From Gammaproteobacteria bacterium (lineage in GTDB: Bacteria > Pseudomonadota > Gammaproteobacteria > JABCZS01), in assembly GCA_021773275.1 (NCBI GenBank), contig JAJFKJ010000028.1, positions 46,531-110,530 on the forward strand: a stretch of DNA of 64,000 bases, written 5' to 3'. A program made the translations under genes and the position numbers. Under the pieces are notes generated by a model. The model had not been told where the DNA came from. It was given only the letters and a program-made list of their open reading frames with translations, and did no database searches. Every line of letters begins with the position of its first letter. The stretch's first letter is position 1. Shown here one piece after another: positions 8,194 through 20,032 of the stretch.

Positions 8194-9589
8194 AATTTTC
8201 AAGTGTTTGAATGAAAGCGATGCCCTGGCAACCTAACTGTTGTATTTTCTTGAAATCACTTTTTTTGATGCCGCCAATGGCACACAATGGTTTTGGCGAT
8301 AAGTCTGCAATCACTTTTAATTTTTGCAGTCCTATTACAGGTTTAGCGTCGGCTTTACTGCCAGTTAAAAATACAGGTCCTGAAGCTAGATATGATGGAT
8401 TGTAAGTGTAAGCTTTCGACAAGGAGTATAAACAGTTCGTACTTATACCCAGATGTAGACCAGCCTTATGAATAGCCCGAATATCAGCATTAGCTATTTC
8501 TTCTTGACCCAAGTGCACACCATAAGCTTTTGCTTCAATAGCAAGTTGCCAGTGATCATTAATAAATAATTGTGTGTTTGTTTCTTTTGCCATTGCAACG
8601 GCTTCAGAAATAAGCGTTTTCAAAGTGCTCTGTTCAGTATTTTTAATGCGCAGTTGTACAGTGTTAAAACCATGCTTGATGCAGAACTTTAAATCTTTGA
8701 GGTTATTAACCAGAGGGTATAAACCTATTGCTTGCTGGCATTCAGGGAATGCAGGGTTTAGATCTTGCGGGGATTGGCTTATCCAGGGTAGGTCTAGATG
8801 GTTATCCGGAAAGCCAGTATGTGCTACATTACCACCGCCTTTACCTAACCCGATGGCAGCTTTCAAGCCTGCGTGTGTGTAGGCTTTACCCAGCACGATC
8901 GCTTCATGCAAGCTGTAACCTAGCGCAAGGCTCGCGCATATCGCAGAAGACAGTGTGCAACCCGTGCCGTGGGAATGTTTAGTATTAATTCGATAATGAT
9001 TGATCCAGTAGCACTGTTTATTGTCGGCATAGTAATCAGATGAAAGTTGTGAGTCCCAGCTTGTATCACCACTTTTGATCAATACGGCCTGGCATCCCAT
9101 CGCAAGTAATTTTTGAGCGGCGCATTGATAGTCTTCAATGCTGTTGAGGGTGATGCCCGTCAATATTTGCGTTTCTGCAGCATTCGGCGTGAGTAATGTT
9201 GTATAAGGAAAAATATAACGGCAATAAAGCGTAGCGAGATTTTCGTCAGCTAGACGTGCACCAGTGGTTGCGATGAACACTGGGTCAGCAATAACTGGGC
9301 CGGTATAGTGTTGTAAAAACAAACTAACGGATTTTAAATTATCTTTGCTGCCCAGCACGCCAAGTTTGATCGCTTTGGCGGGTAAATCATTCTTCAAAGA
9401 ATTGATTTGGTGGTTTAACATCATGCCATCAACGTAGCTTGCTGCTTGCACACCTACAGAGTTTTGCGCGGTAAGTACTGTCACTGCAGAACAGCCATGT
9501 ACCTTGAAATCAGAAAAAGTGGCTAGATCAGTTTGGATGCCAGCGCCTGCACTGGAGTCAGAACCTGCGATAGTCCAAACAATGTTCAT
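8165..9589 (-). CDS. thiDE: ThiD-ThiE fusion: HMP-phosphate kinase / thiamin phosphate synthase
   Basis: Bifunctional thiamin enzyme of 474 residues. The N-terminal half is ThiD (phosphorylates HMP and HMP-P): TIAGSDSSAGAGIQTDL, then GTGCTLSSAI with the conserved Cys. The C-terminal half, from about residue 285, is ThiE (joins HMP-PP to thiazole phosphate): VQLRIK, FINDHWQLA, GVHLGQE, LGISTN, SGPVFLTGSK and CAIGGI. The start is the ATG at 9589, whose ATGA overlaps the thiG stop. It is the last gene of thiC-thiO-thiS-thiG-thiDE, and its 3' end overlaps the convergent GGDEF/EAL gene by 29 bp. Confidence 0.94.
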   Translation of the reverse strand: MNIVWTIAGSDSSAGAGIQTDLATFSDFKVHGCSAVTVLTAQNSVGVQAASYVDGMMLNHQINSLKNDLPAKAIKLGVLGSKDNLKSVSLFLQHYTGPVIADPVFIATTGARLADENLATLYCRYIFPYTTLLTPNAAETQILTGITLNSIEDYQCAAQKLLAMGCQAVLIKSGDTSWDSQLSSDYYADNKQCYWINHYRINTKHSHGTGCTLSSAICASLALGYSLHEAIVLGKAYTHAGLKAAIGLGKGGGNVAHTGFPDNHLDLPWISQSPQDLNPAFPECQQAIGLYPLVNNLKDLKFCIKHGFNTVQLRIKNTEQSTLKTLISEAVAMAKETNTQLFINDHWQLAIEAKAYGVHLGQEEIANADIRAIHKAGLHLGISTNCLYSLSKAYTYNPSYLASGPVFLTGSKADAKPVIGLQKLKVIADLSPKPLCAIGGIKKSDFKKIQQLGCQGIAFIQTLENFKKLDELTS

Positions 9590-10371
9590 GAGACCTTCTC
9601 CTGTTGCCAAAAGGGCGTGTCTATTAATGCTGTGCTGGGTGCGGCAAGCTCACGTTTTGGCATAATACCTGCTTCATAGGCCATGCGCCCAGACTCAACG
9701 GCATAGGCAAAACTTTTTGCCATGCTAATCGGATCAATCGCCTTTGCAACAGCAGTATTTAATAACACTGCATCAAACCCCATTTCCATTGCTTTTGTTG
9801 CATCAGAAGGGCGGCCAATACCGGCATCGATAATAAGCGTTGTATCGGGCAAGCGCTCACGTAAAGTACGTAAGGCATATTCATTTAATAAACCTTGGCC
9901 CGATCCAATAGGTGAAGCCCAGGGCATGATGGTTTTACAGCCCAGGCTTGCTAGCGTTTTGCATAACACCAGATCATCCGTGCAGTAGGGCAAAACAAAA
10001 AAATCACGTTTTAGTAATTCTTCAGTAGCTTTGACAAGCTCAAAAGGGTTAGGTTGTAGATTGTAATCATCACCTATTACTTCAAGCTTTACCCAGTTGG
10101 TTTGGAAAATTTCTCTTGCCATCTCGGCAACAGTAACGGCTTCCTTAACACTGCGGCAACCCGCGGTATTAGGCAGCATATTTAAATCGAGGCTTTTTAG
10201 CAAATCCCAAAACCTGTTGTCTCTAAAACCAGCAAGCTGCCGTTTTAAAGCAACGGTTACAATTTGCGTTTGCGAATGCTTAATAGATTCGCACATGGTT
10301 TCTGGCGATGGATACAAAGCCGTACCCAAAATAAGTCTGGATGTTAATTGTTTATCTCCAAGTTTCCACAT
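9586..10371 (-). CDS. thiG: Thiazole synthase
   Basis: Forms the thiazole phosphate ring of thiamin from deoxyxylulose phosphate, dehydroglycine and ThiS-thiocarboxylate. The conserved Schiff-base lysine is in WVKLEVIGDD. GCRSVKEAVTVAEMARE, LPYCTDDLVL, MPWASPIGSGQGL and DAGIGRPSDATKAMEMGFDAVLLNTAVA are all standard ThiG blocks. The ATG at 10371 (MWKLGDKQL) is chosen because it lies 1 bp after the thiS stop with AAGGTGG ahead. A GTG three codons earlier is the alternative. The length of 261 matches the family. Deoxyxylulose phosphate would come from the nearby dxs. Confidence 0.94.
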   Translation of the reverse strand: MWKLGDKQLTSRLILGTALYPSPETMCESIKHSQTQIVTVALKRQLAGFRDNRFWDLLKSLDLNMLPNTAGCRSVKEAVTVAEMAREIFQTNWVKLEVIGDDYNLQPNPFELVKATEELLKRDFFVLPYCTDDLVLCKTLASLGCKTIMPWASPIGSGQGLLNEYALRTLRERLPDTTLIIDAGIGRPSDATKAMEMGFDAVLLNTAVAKAIDPISMAKSFAYAVESGRMAYEAGIMPKRELAAPSTALIDTPFWQQEKVS

Positions 10372-10372
10372 A

Positions 10373-10553
10373 TTATCCACCTTGCATTGGCGTTACAATG
10401 TCAATTTTGTCACCAGCTTTAAGTTTGATTGCGCCATAGTTTTGTTTGGGCACAAATTCATGATTGATAGCAACAGCAAAGCCACTGCCAGTGTATTTCC
10501 AAGCGTCTAAAGCCTGTTGCAGAGTGACAGTTTCTTGCATTTGTTTTGTTTCA

Positions 10554-10573
<20 letters not shown>
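10373..10573 (-). CDS. thiS: Sulfur carrier protein ThiS
   Basis: Ubiquitin-like sulfur carrier of 66 residues ending in the essential Gly-Gly (TPMQGG), which is adenylated and converted to a thiocarboxylate to supply sulfur to ThiG. It starts with GTG at 10573, supported by GGAGG six bases upstream, and overlaps thiO by 20 bp. The adenylating enzyme ThiF is not in this window. Confidence 0.92.
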
Positions 10574-13553
<2,980 letters not shown>

Positions 13554-13579
13554 TTCATCATATCATAAAATGGAAAGGG

Positions 13580-14074
13580 CTATGAGAAGTGGGTTTCAAT
13601 CAAACGCAAAGCATCGCCATCGTCTTCGATGGTGGTGTCTTGCAATAAAGCCAACATGCTTGATACATGAACTTTGAGCTGCCCGCTGTGTTCTTGCGAG
13701 ATAGGCTGCAATTCGAGCAATTGCATTTTAATGGTTTGGAATAAGGCATCTAAGGCTTCGAATTCTGTTTGGATGGTTTTACTGTGCTGTCCTTGGCTGG
13801 CATGATTCAGCCGATAAATCGTGGCAGTAGCGCAAGCCATGTATTGCTGCAAAAAACGTGCTTGTTCACAGATGTCGATTTCATCAGCATCGCTGTTATG
13901 GGAGCTTTCGTTAATCCCCAGGCAGCGAATACAGCCCTGGGTAGGACAATGCTGTGCTAATAGAGGTAATAGAATACCTTGCAGATGAGTCATCTCGCTC
14001 AAAACTTCGTTTAAAAAGGGCTTAGAAAGTGCTTGTATCGACTGCTTGTGCATACGGCTCCCAGGCATAGTCAT
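13580..14074 (-). CDS. Hypothetical protein with Cys-rich segment
   Basis: A 164-residue soluble, mostly helical protein I do not recognise. The only distinctive part is HCPTQGCIRCLG near residue 42, with three cysteines in nine positions that could bind a metal. The rest is amphipathic helix of four-helix-bundle character. The start is uncertain: ATG at 14074 has a weak site, while the ATG at 14053 (MHKQSIQ) has GGGAG four bases upstream. It sits alone between the thiamin riboswitch and a GNAT gene on the same strand. Confidence 0.65.
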   Translation of the reverse strand: MTMPGSRMHKQSIQALSKPFLNEVLSEMTHLQGILLPLLAQHCPTQGCIRCLGINESSHNSDADEIDICEQARFLQQYMACATATIYRLNHASQGQHSKTIQTEFEALDALFQTIKMQLLELQPISQEHSGQLKVHVSSMLALLQDTTIEDDGDALRLIETHFS

Positions 14075-14155
14075 TAGTTGCTTAACTCTAATTCTAGCCT
14101 ATCTTTAGGGGGTTTGCATTGTTGAATTAATCAAGATAATCAAGAGCTTACCATG

Positions 14156-14638
14156 TCACTTTGCCAAATCGTCTAGTGCCTGTTCTGTCACACGATATAT
14201 TTTCCACTGATCCATAGCAGTGGCACCCATGCGTTTATAAAAGCCAATCGCGGATTCATTCCAGTCAAGTACACACCATCTCATGTGACTACAATGCCGG
14301 TCTTTTGCAAGCTTGGCGAGATAGGCTAACATTTTTTGCCCAATACCATTGCCGCGTGCTTCAGGGCGTACAAAAAGGTCTTCCAGATAGATGCCGGGTT
14401 TGCCCAGAAAAGTTGAAAAATTATGGAAGAACAGTGCAAAGGCTACCGGTGTTTCATTAAGGTGGCCAATAATCACTTCTGCATGCGGGTTTTCGCCAAA
14501 TAAAGTTTCGCGAAGCGTTTCTTGCGTAGCAACAACTTCATGGGCAACTTTTTCGTATTCAGCAAGTTCTTTAATGAAGTTCAGAATAAGTGGCACATCT
14601 TCAATGGTAGCTAGCTTGATATCAAAGGCGCGTGGCAT
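14156..14638 (-). CDS. GNAT-family N-acetyltransferase (diamine/spermidine acetyltransferase-like)
   Basis: Acetyl-CoA-dependent N-acetyltransferase of 160 residues. The acetyl-CoA motif A is VRPEARGNGIGQKMLAYLAKLA. ATIEDVPLILNFIKELAEYEK at the N-terminus and GIYLEDLFVRP, WCVLDWNESAIGFYKRMGA resemble the spermidine/diamine N1-acetyltransferase branch. The substrate is not certain. The start is the ATG at 14638 with GGGAG upstream; the codons up to 14671 precede that site. It is divergent from the next gene. Confidence 0.87.
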   Translation of the reverse strand: MPRAFDIKLATIEDVPLILNFIKELAEYEKVAHEVVATQETLRETLFGENPHAEVIIGHLNETPVAFALFFHNFSTFLGKPGIYLEDLFVRPEARGNGIGQKMLAYLAKLAKDRHCSHMRWCVLDWNESAIGFYKRMGATAMDQWKIYRVTEQALDDLAK

Positions 14639-14718
14639 ATTAATCTCCCTATAATAAATAGATACTAACATTTTTATGTACTAACATGAAAATTGATACC
14701 CTTTATTTGGAGGATATT

Positions 14719-15210
14719 GTGCCGAAAACTACACTCCACTTTGGTGCTGCGCCAGGAGAACTTTCTGGGCCTATAGTCGTAGAATGGCAAGTTGCAACAG
14801 CACGACTGCAGCAGCAATTGGATGCACGAAGAAGTAAAGAAGGCACACCGGCTGCATCACCAAAGCCTGTGGTGATTCGTAGTGTTACTCGCGTCACAGC
14901 TGCCGATAAACAAAGGCAAAGAGATGCGGCGATGGATATTTCACCGGTTATGTCTGCTTTAGCGCTAGTCAGCGCTGTATCTGCAGCCGCAAAAGAGCAC
15001 GGCCTCTTTGATGATGATGACGACGTAAGCCCAGGAGCAGTGACATTTTGGCTAAAATGCTTAGCGTTTTTCCAAGCTGATCCATTTACAGCAGCGCCTA
15101 GTCAGCTTAAGCAATTTTCGCAGACTGTGTATGACAATGCGGATGTTATCTGCGCTGCTGCGGTATTGTTTGTGGATGCTGGTAGCAGTGTATTAAAACA
15201 TAAACTCTAA
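14719..15210 (+). CDS. Hypothetical protein
   Basis: A 163-residue protein with no family I recognise. It has an Ala/Gln-rich N-terminal helix (QVATARLQQQLDARR), a Pro/Ala linker, a run of five aspartates (DDDDD) near the middle, and two hydrophobic patches (SALALVSAVSAAA and ICAAAVLFVDAG) too short to be certain membrane helices. The GTG at 14719 is preferred because GGAGG lies 5 bp ahead; an ATG at 14686 in the same frame has no such site. Its stop overlaps the convergent antitoxin gene by 4 bp. Confidence 0.6.
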   Translation: MPKTTLHFGAAPGELSGPIVVEWQVATARLQQQLDARRSKEGTPAASPKPVVIRSVTRVTAADKQRQRDAAMDISPVMSALALVSAVSAAAKEHGLFDDDDDVSPGAVTFWLKCLAFFQADPFTAAPSQLKQFSQTVYDNADVICAAAVLFVDAGSSVLKHKL

Positions 15211-15560
15211 AGATCTTGCATGCGTTCTTCGAGAGCTTTTCTTTTTTTAGCGGGTGTTACCTCAACATCATAACGTAAACCACTTCGTTCGAGAGTATCC
15301 TGTAAAGCAAGTTTGATAAAGCGTTCTTCCGAGTAGCCTAGTAGTTTTGCATATTTTGCTGCGGCTTTTGGACTTACAGACTTTCTGTCGTTTTCAATAT
15401 CGCTAAGTTGATGTCTAGAAATACCCAGCTTTTCAGAAAAAACTTCTTGTGTCTCTTCCTCGCAAAGTCTAATAGTTTGCAGCATCTTTCCAAAGGTAAG
15501 GCGGCCAAACTTTTTTTCAAGATAGGCAAGGGCGCCAATATATTCATTTTTTGTACTCAT
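15207..15560 (-). CDS. XRE-family antitoxin (HigA-like)
   Basis: DNA-binding protein of 117 residues with a Cro/CI helix-turn-helix: TFGKMLQTIRLCEEETQEVF, EKLGISRHQLSDIENDRKSVSP, then AAKYAKLLGYSEERFIKLAL. It lies directly behind a RelE/HigB-like toxin with a 17-bp overlap. Toxin-first order and an XRE partner are typical of HigBA modules. By family knowledge it should neutralise the toxin and repress the operon. Its C-terminal tail is lysine-rich (PAKKRKALEERM). Confidence 0.8.
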   Translation of the reverse strand: MSTKNEYIGALAYLEKKFGRLTFGKMLQTIRLCEEETQEVFSEKLGISRHQLSDIENDRKSVSPKAAAKYAKLLGYSEERFIKLALQDTLERSGLRYDVEVTPAKKRKALEERMQDL

Positions 15561-15885
15561 GCCTATTCACCTCTAATATATTTACCATAATAATAGTAAT
15601 TTTTCTATTAGCTCTTACCGATGCTTTAGTCGTGTAAAATGCTCTGTACGCCTTGTTTAACCTGATTGAGCGCTCGCCTTTACGTTTGCCTTTTAAGGGT
15701 TCATCGTGATACCCGGGAATTACTCTAACCTTTGCAAGGCCTCTATCCTCTATATCTGCTGCCCATTCTTGCAGCTTCATTGAAATGTGTCTTGGTACTT
15801 TACTAAGGTCCTTTTCAGCTCTTTTGCTGATGACTACGTAGTGGATTTCCTTATGTTTAATATTGTACTCTTTTTTAGTGTACAT
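15544..15885 (-). CDS. RelE/HigB-like toxin
   Basis: Basic protein of 113 residues with the RelE/ParE fold signature: SKRAEKDLSKVPRHISMKLQEW at the start, then DEPLKGKRKGERSIRLNKAYRAFY and a final strand IIMVNILEVNRHEYKK. The pattern R-S-x-R-L-x-x-x-Y-R and the terminal H-x-Y-K are characteristic of HigB-type mRNA interferases, which cut mRNA on the ribosome. It heads a two-gene module with the XRE antitoxin. Its start codon lies inside a large inverted repeat that may be the operator. Confidence 0.78.
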   Translation of the reverse strand: MYTKKEYNIKHKEIHYVVISKRAEKDLSKVPRHISMKLQEWAADIEDRGLAKVRVIPGYHDEPLKGKRKGERSIRLNKAYRAFYTTKASVRANRKITIIMVNILEVNRHEYKK

Positions 15886-15955
15886 GTCAAGCTCCTATCT
15901 TATTGTTATGCTTGTTTAATTATTTTATGTATAAGATAGTATCATGTGTGACATG
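15883..15955. promoter_or_regulatory. Nested inverted repeats over the toxin-antitoxin promoter region
   Basis: Two inverted repeats are nested. CATGTCA (15883-15889) pairs with TGACATG (15949-15955), and CTATCTTAT (15895-15903) pairs with ATAAGATAG (15931-15939). They surround the presumed promoter and touch the toxin start codon, a usual place for autoregulatory antitoxin operators. The function is inferred from position only. Confidence 0.45.
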
Positions 15956-16123
15956 AAATAGTTCGCTGTAAGGGCTGGGATGTGTGAGTGTTAACTTGAG
16001 CTGCTAAAACTGCGTAAATGTCGCGGGCAATGTTGAGCAATATTTTCGTCTAAGATGTTCTCTATCCCTCAAATTTACTGCTATCTTAAATATAACAGTA
16101 ACCCAATTAGCAAAGGATATACC

Positions 16124-17194
16124 ATGATACGTCTACTATTTCTCTTTTTAACCATCGTAGCCGCTCCTGTATGGGCTTGCACAGGCATTATGCTCAAAAC
16201 AAGCGATGGCATCGCCGTTAACGGCCGCACCGTGGAATTTGCTAAACAAATAGATTTAGCAGCGCTTGTTGTGCCTCAAGGGTATAACTTGACAGGTACA
16301 TTGCCAGACGGCAGCAAGGGCATGGCATATAAATCAAAGTATGCAGTTGTTGGCGCCAACGCTTATGGTGAAAATGCAATTCTCGATGGCTTAAATGAAG
16401 CGGGTTTATCGGTGGGTGCGTTTTATTTTCCAGGTTATGCCGATTATGCGGCGGTAACACCTGACAATAAAAGTAGTGCCATGTCACCTACGCAATATAA
16501 CAATTGGTTGTTAACACAATTTGCAACAGTCGAAGAAGTGAAAGCAAACTATGACAAAGCAGTGATCGTTCCTACAGAGCCTGGTGGTTGGGGTCTAGTG
16601 CCACCGTTCCATTATGTTGTTTACGATAAAACGGGTAACAGCGTTGTTATCGAGCCACTGGATGGAAAATTAGTTATTCATGACAACCCGATTGGCGTAA
16701 TTACCAACTCGCCCACTTTTGATTGGCACATGACGAACTTAGCAAATTATGTAAGCCTGTCGCCAATGGGAGCCTCGCCGGTTGATGTAGATGGCGTAAC
16801 CTTGAAGGGTTTTGGCATGGGTTCCGGTTTGCATGGTATGCCAGGTGATTTTACGCCGCCATCACGCTTTGTGCGCGCAGCAATATTTTCTACAACAGCG
16901 ATAACGCCGGCCACAGGCCAAGATGCAGTTTTTCAAACATTTCACATATTAAATCAATTTGATATTCCTAAAGGTGCTGTGCGCGAAGAGATAGCAAATA
17001 AGGTTGAGATTGATTGGACGTTAGCTACAACAGTTAAAAATCCAGAAAGTGGGCAATACTTCTTCCGTACTTACGACAACCAGGCAATTCAAATGGTTGA
17101 TCTAAATGCCTATAATAAAGCAGGCAAAGATTTGGTGACGATTGAAGCTGAGCCTACACAGACGGTGATTAATCTTTCGAAGGCCGCATCATAA
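16124..17194 (+). CDS. Exported choloylglycine hydrolase / penicillin V acylase family enzyme (Ntn-hydrolase)
   Basis: Secreted amidohydrolase of 356 residues. The signal peptide MIRLLFLFLTIVAAPVWA is followed at once by Cys (ACTGIMLKTSDG), so cleavage would expose the catalytic N-terminal cysteine of the Ntn-hydrolase fold. NGRTVEF holds the conserved Arg. LDGLNEAGLSVGAFYFPGYADY and VITNSPTFDWHMTNLANY match the bile-salt hydrolase / penicillin V acylase family. Periplasmic Gram-negative members often act on penicillin V or acyl-homoserine lactones; the substrate here is unknown. The start at 16124 has AAAGGA upstream. It is followed 17 bp later by a D-Ala-D-Ala dipeptidase gene. Confidence 0.9.
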   Translation: MIRLLFLFLTIVAAPVWACTGIMLKTSDGIAVNGRTVEFAKQIDLAALVVPQGYNLTGTLPDGSKGMAYKSKYAVVGANAYGENAILDGLNEAGLSVGAFYFPGYADYAAVTPDNKSSAMSPTQYNNWLLTQFATVEEVKANYDKAVIVPTEPGGWGLVPPFHYVVYDKTGNSVVIEPLDGKLVIHDNPIGVITNSPTFDWHMTNLANYVSLSPMGASPVDVDGVTLKGFGMGSGLHGMPGDFTPPSRFVRAAIFSTTAITPATGQDAVFQTFHILNQFDIPKGAVREEIANKVEIDWTLATTVKNPESGQYFFRTYDNQAIQMVDLNAYNKAGKDLVTIEAEPTQTVINLSKAAS

Positions 17195-17211
17195 ACCAGA
17201 TATGTTACTCT

Positions 17212-17883
17212 ATGGGCATGAGGCCAAAACACATCGCAATCAGCTTATTGATATGGAGCGCTCAAGCCGTGGCATTACCAGAGAGTTTTGTTTATTTAAG
17301 TGATGTTGAACAAACTATCGTGCAAGACATGAAGTACCTAACAAACGATAATTTTCTTGGGCGTCCTGTGAAGGGCTATGCTGCGCCACGTTGTATTTTG
17401 ACAGAGCAAGCGGCAGGGGTTTTGGCAAAGTTTCAAGCAGAGCTAAAACCGCAAGGCTTAGGTTTAAAAGTGTTTGACTGTTATCGCCCACAAACAGCCG
17501 TTAATGATTTTATTGCCTGGAGTGAAGATCACGATGATCAAATCATGAAGCAAAAATACTACCCTAATATTGCAAAAGAAGACTTTTTTACGTTAGGCTA
17601 TGCTAATAAAAAATCATCACACACGCGCGGCAGTACCGTTGATTTAACGATCATCAATCTTGACGATAACAGCGAGCTAGAGATGGGTACTATCTTTGAT
17701 TTTATGGACCCGCTTTCACACCCCGATAATCAAGATATTTCTGAAACCGCTTATAGCAACCGCATGATATTACGTGACGCGATGCTCAGCCATGGCTTTG
17801 TGCCTATTGAAACCGAGTGGTGGCACTTCACCCTTGCCGATGAACCCTATCCCGATACTTACTTTAATTTTGTTGTAAAATGA
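17212..17883 (+). CDS. D-alanyl-D-alanine dipeptidase (VanX/DdpX-like), exported
   Basis: Zinc peptidase of 223 residues with a signal peptide (MRPKHIAISLLIWSAQAVA). The metal and catalytic motifs are SSHTRGSTVDL (SxHxxGxxxD) and ETEWWHF (ExxWH), as in VanX and DdpX. FDCYRPQTAVNDF provides the conserved Arg. Exported members recycle D-Ala-D-Ala from peptidoglycan in the periplasm, unlike cytosolic VanX of vancomycin resistance; no vanHA genes are present. It lies 17 bp after the Ntn-hydrolase gene, so the two are probably co-transcribed. The start could be the first or third codon. Confidence 0.9.
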   Translation: MGMRPKHIAISLLIWSAQAVALPESFVYLSDVEQTIVQDMKYLTNDNFLGRPVKGYAAPRCILTEQAAGVLAKFQAELKPQGLGLKVFDCYRPQTAVNDFIAWSEDHDDQIMKQKYYPNIAKEDFFTLGYANKKSSHTRGSTVDLTIINLDDNSELEMGTIFDFMDPLSHPDNQDISETAYSNRMILRDAMLSHGFVPIETEWWHFTLADEPYPDTYFNFVVK

Positions 17884-17983
17884 TAATGACGGGGCCCAGC
17901 ATTAGATCCACACCTTAACTTAATAAGCAGTGGATGGCTGTTCGCTTGCTTGGCTAATTTCCTGTTGCTATAATAAGAGCGCA

Positions 17984-19978
17984 ATGCCTGAACACGCCAA
18001 AAAAATTATGCCTGCAATAAATAAACCTGTATTTTATATAGCAACGGGCATTATCGCGGTGTTTTTGATAATTGCGTCACTTTACTCGCAAGCTACTAGT
18101 CTAATGCTAGAAATCTTGCAGGAAACCATTATTGAAAAATTTGGTTGGTTTTACCTGCTGAGCGTAGCCATTTTTTTAATTTTCACTATCGGTATAGCCT
18201 CTAGCAATTACGGCTCTATTAAGCTAGGCCCTGATCATGCTGAAGCAGATTTTAGCTACCCTGCTTGGTTCGCGATGCTGTTCAGTGCAGGTATGGGTAT
18301 AGGTTTGGTGTTTTTCGCTGTTGCTGAGCCTATACAGCATTATATTTTCCCACCCGTAGGGCTGCCCGGCACAATTGAATCAGCTCAACGCGCAATGTCG
18401 ATTACATTTTTTCATTGGGGAGTGCATGCCTGGGCAATTTACGCCGTTATTGGTTTGTGTTTGGCATACTTTGGTTATCGGCATAATCTTCCTATGTCAT
18501 TGCGCTCGGCATTATTTCCTTTGATTGGTAATCGTATTCACGGACCACTTGGCGATATGATGGACATATTTGCTATTATTGGCACCATGGTTGGTATCGC
18601 AACTTCTTTAGGATTAGGTGCAATACAGGTAACCTGTGGATTGGATTACCTTTTCGAAACGGGTACGGGTATTACTGTTGTTTTGAGCCTGATTTTGATT
18701 ATTACTTTATTTGCGATCGGTTCACTTACCTTGGGTTTGGATAACGGCTTAAAACGTCTAAGTTTATTTAATTTATTTCTTGCATTAGTCATCATGTGTT
18801 ATGTGTTTATAAACGGTCCGACATTAAAGTTATTTCCATATTTCATCGAAAACATAGGAAACTATTTAAGTAGTATCGTTAAAGAAACATTCACACTTTA
18901 TGCCTACCGTTCTGGTGCTCAGCTCCCGGAATGGGCTGCTGACTGGACTGCCAACTGGACATTATTCTATTGGGCATGGTGGATTGCTTGGTCACCGTTT
19001 GTGGGCATGTTTATGGCACGGATTTCACGCGGGCGCACAATTCGGGAATTTCTGGTCGGTGTTCTGTTTGTGCCGGCATTGCTGACTTTCGCATGGATGA
19101 CAATTTTCGGAAACACAGCGATTGAGTTTCAAGCTGCTGGTATTGGAAATTTGGGAGAAACTGTGGTTCACAATATGCCATTAGCTCTTTTCGATTTTTT
19201 TGCGTTACTTCCCTGGGGCAGTACATTTTCATTTTTAGCTATCGTTTTAATCATAATTTTCTTTATTACCTCCATGGACTCAGGTGCCTTGGTGGTCGAT
19301 ATAATCAGTACCGGTGGCGAAGCAAGCCCTACAGTTTGGCGTCGTGTTTTTTGGGCCATTGCTATGGGTGCAATAGCAGGGGTGTTGTTAGTTCTGGGTG
19401 GGCTGCATGCATTGCAAACAGCAGTAATAGTAAGCGCATTTCCATTTGTTTTTGTTATGCTGTTGATGTGTCTTGGTTTATTGCGTGGTTTGCGCATAGA
19501 GGCCTTGCGATTAAAAATAAATCTTGCACCTTCGCAGGTGACTGTTGCAAAAAGCCGAGCTTCTTGGGAAAAGCGTTTGCGAGCGATCATCAATCATCCT
19601 AAAAAAGATGAAGTGCAAAGATTTATAGAAGAAAGTGTATTGCCAGCATTTACGCAAGTATGTGCCGAGTTTGAAAGTAAAAATATTGAAGTTGCCTTGC
19701 ACAAAAGCGATGAATCTGTGGGTTTAGAGGTTTCGCATGGCGAAGAAGTCAATTTCGTTTACAGAGTGCATTTAAAATCCTACGCAACTCCCAGTTTTAT
19801 GTTTCTGGATTTCTCTGATGATGAAAGTAAGCGGAAAACATACTTTCGAGCCGAAGTACATTTATTGGAAGGTAATCAATATTACGACATCATGGGTTAC
19901 ACTTCTGAAGAAGTAATCGAAGACATACTTTCGCAATACGACAGGCATATGCAATTCTTACACTTGGCAGATCAATAA
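17984..19978 (+). CDS. BCCT-family transporter (choline/betaine/carnitine, BetT-like)
   Basis: Secondary transporter of 664 residues with twelve predicted helices. FSAGMGIGLVFFAVAEP and the signature tryptophan stretch WTLFYWAWWIAWSPFVGMFMARISRGRTIREF mark the betaine/choline/carnitine family. After the last helix (about residue 500) there is a soluble C-terminal domain of about 160 residues, as in long BetT-type proteins, where the tail tunes osmotic activation. The substrate is probably choline or glycine betaine, but this is not shown. The ATG at 17984 is preferred because homology begins just after it. No bet catabolic genes are nearby. Confidence 0.9.
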   Translation: MPEHAKKIMPAINKPVFYIATGIIAVFLIIASLYSQATSLMLEILQETIIEKFGWFYLLSVAIFLIFTIGIASSNYGSIKLGPDHAEADFSYPAWFAMLFSAGMGIGLVFFAVAEPIQHYIFPPVGLPGTIESAQRAMSITFFHWGVHAWAIYAVIGLCLAYFGYRHNLPMSLRSALFPLIGNRIHGPLGDMMDIFAIIGTMVGIATSLGLGAIQVTCGLDYLFETGTGITVVLSLILIITLFAIGSLTLGLDNGLKRLSLFNLFLALVIMCYVFINGPTLKLFPYFIENIGNYLSSIVKETFTLYAYRSGAQLPEWAADWTANWTLFYWAWWIAWSPFVGMFMARISRGRTIREFLVGVLFVPALLTFAWMTIFGNTAIEFQAAGIGNLGETVVHNMPLALFDFFALLPWGSTFSFLAIVLIIIFFITSMDSGALVVDIISTGGEASPTVWRRVFWAIAMGAIAGVLLVLGGLHALQTAVIVSAFPFVFVMLLMCLGLLRGLRIEALRLKINLAPSQVTVAKSRASWEKRLRAIINHPKKDEVQRFIEESVLPAFTQVCAEFESKNIEVALHKSDESVGLEVSHGEEVNFVYRVHLKSYATPSFMFLDFSDDESKRKTYFRAEVHLLEGNQYYDIMGYTSEEVIEDILSQYDRHMQFLHLADQ

Positions 19979-20032
19979 GAAATGGGATGGCGGGGGATTT
20001 GCGGCCCTCAAAAAAGGCCCCTAATACTTTCA

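Noticed and set aside
17212..17883. Vancomycin resistance reading of the VanX-like gene
   Set aside because: The protein has a signal peptide and there are no vanH or ligase genes; peptidoglycan recycling is more likely in a Gram-negative host.
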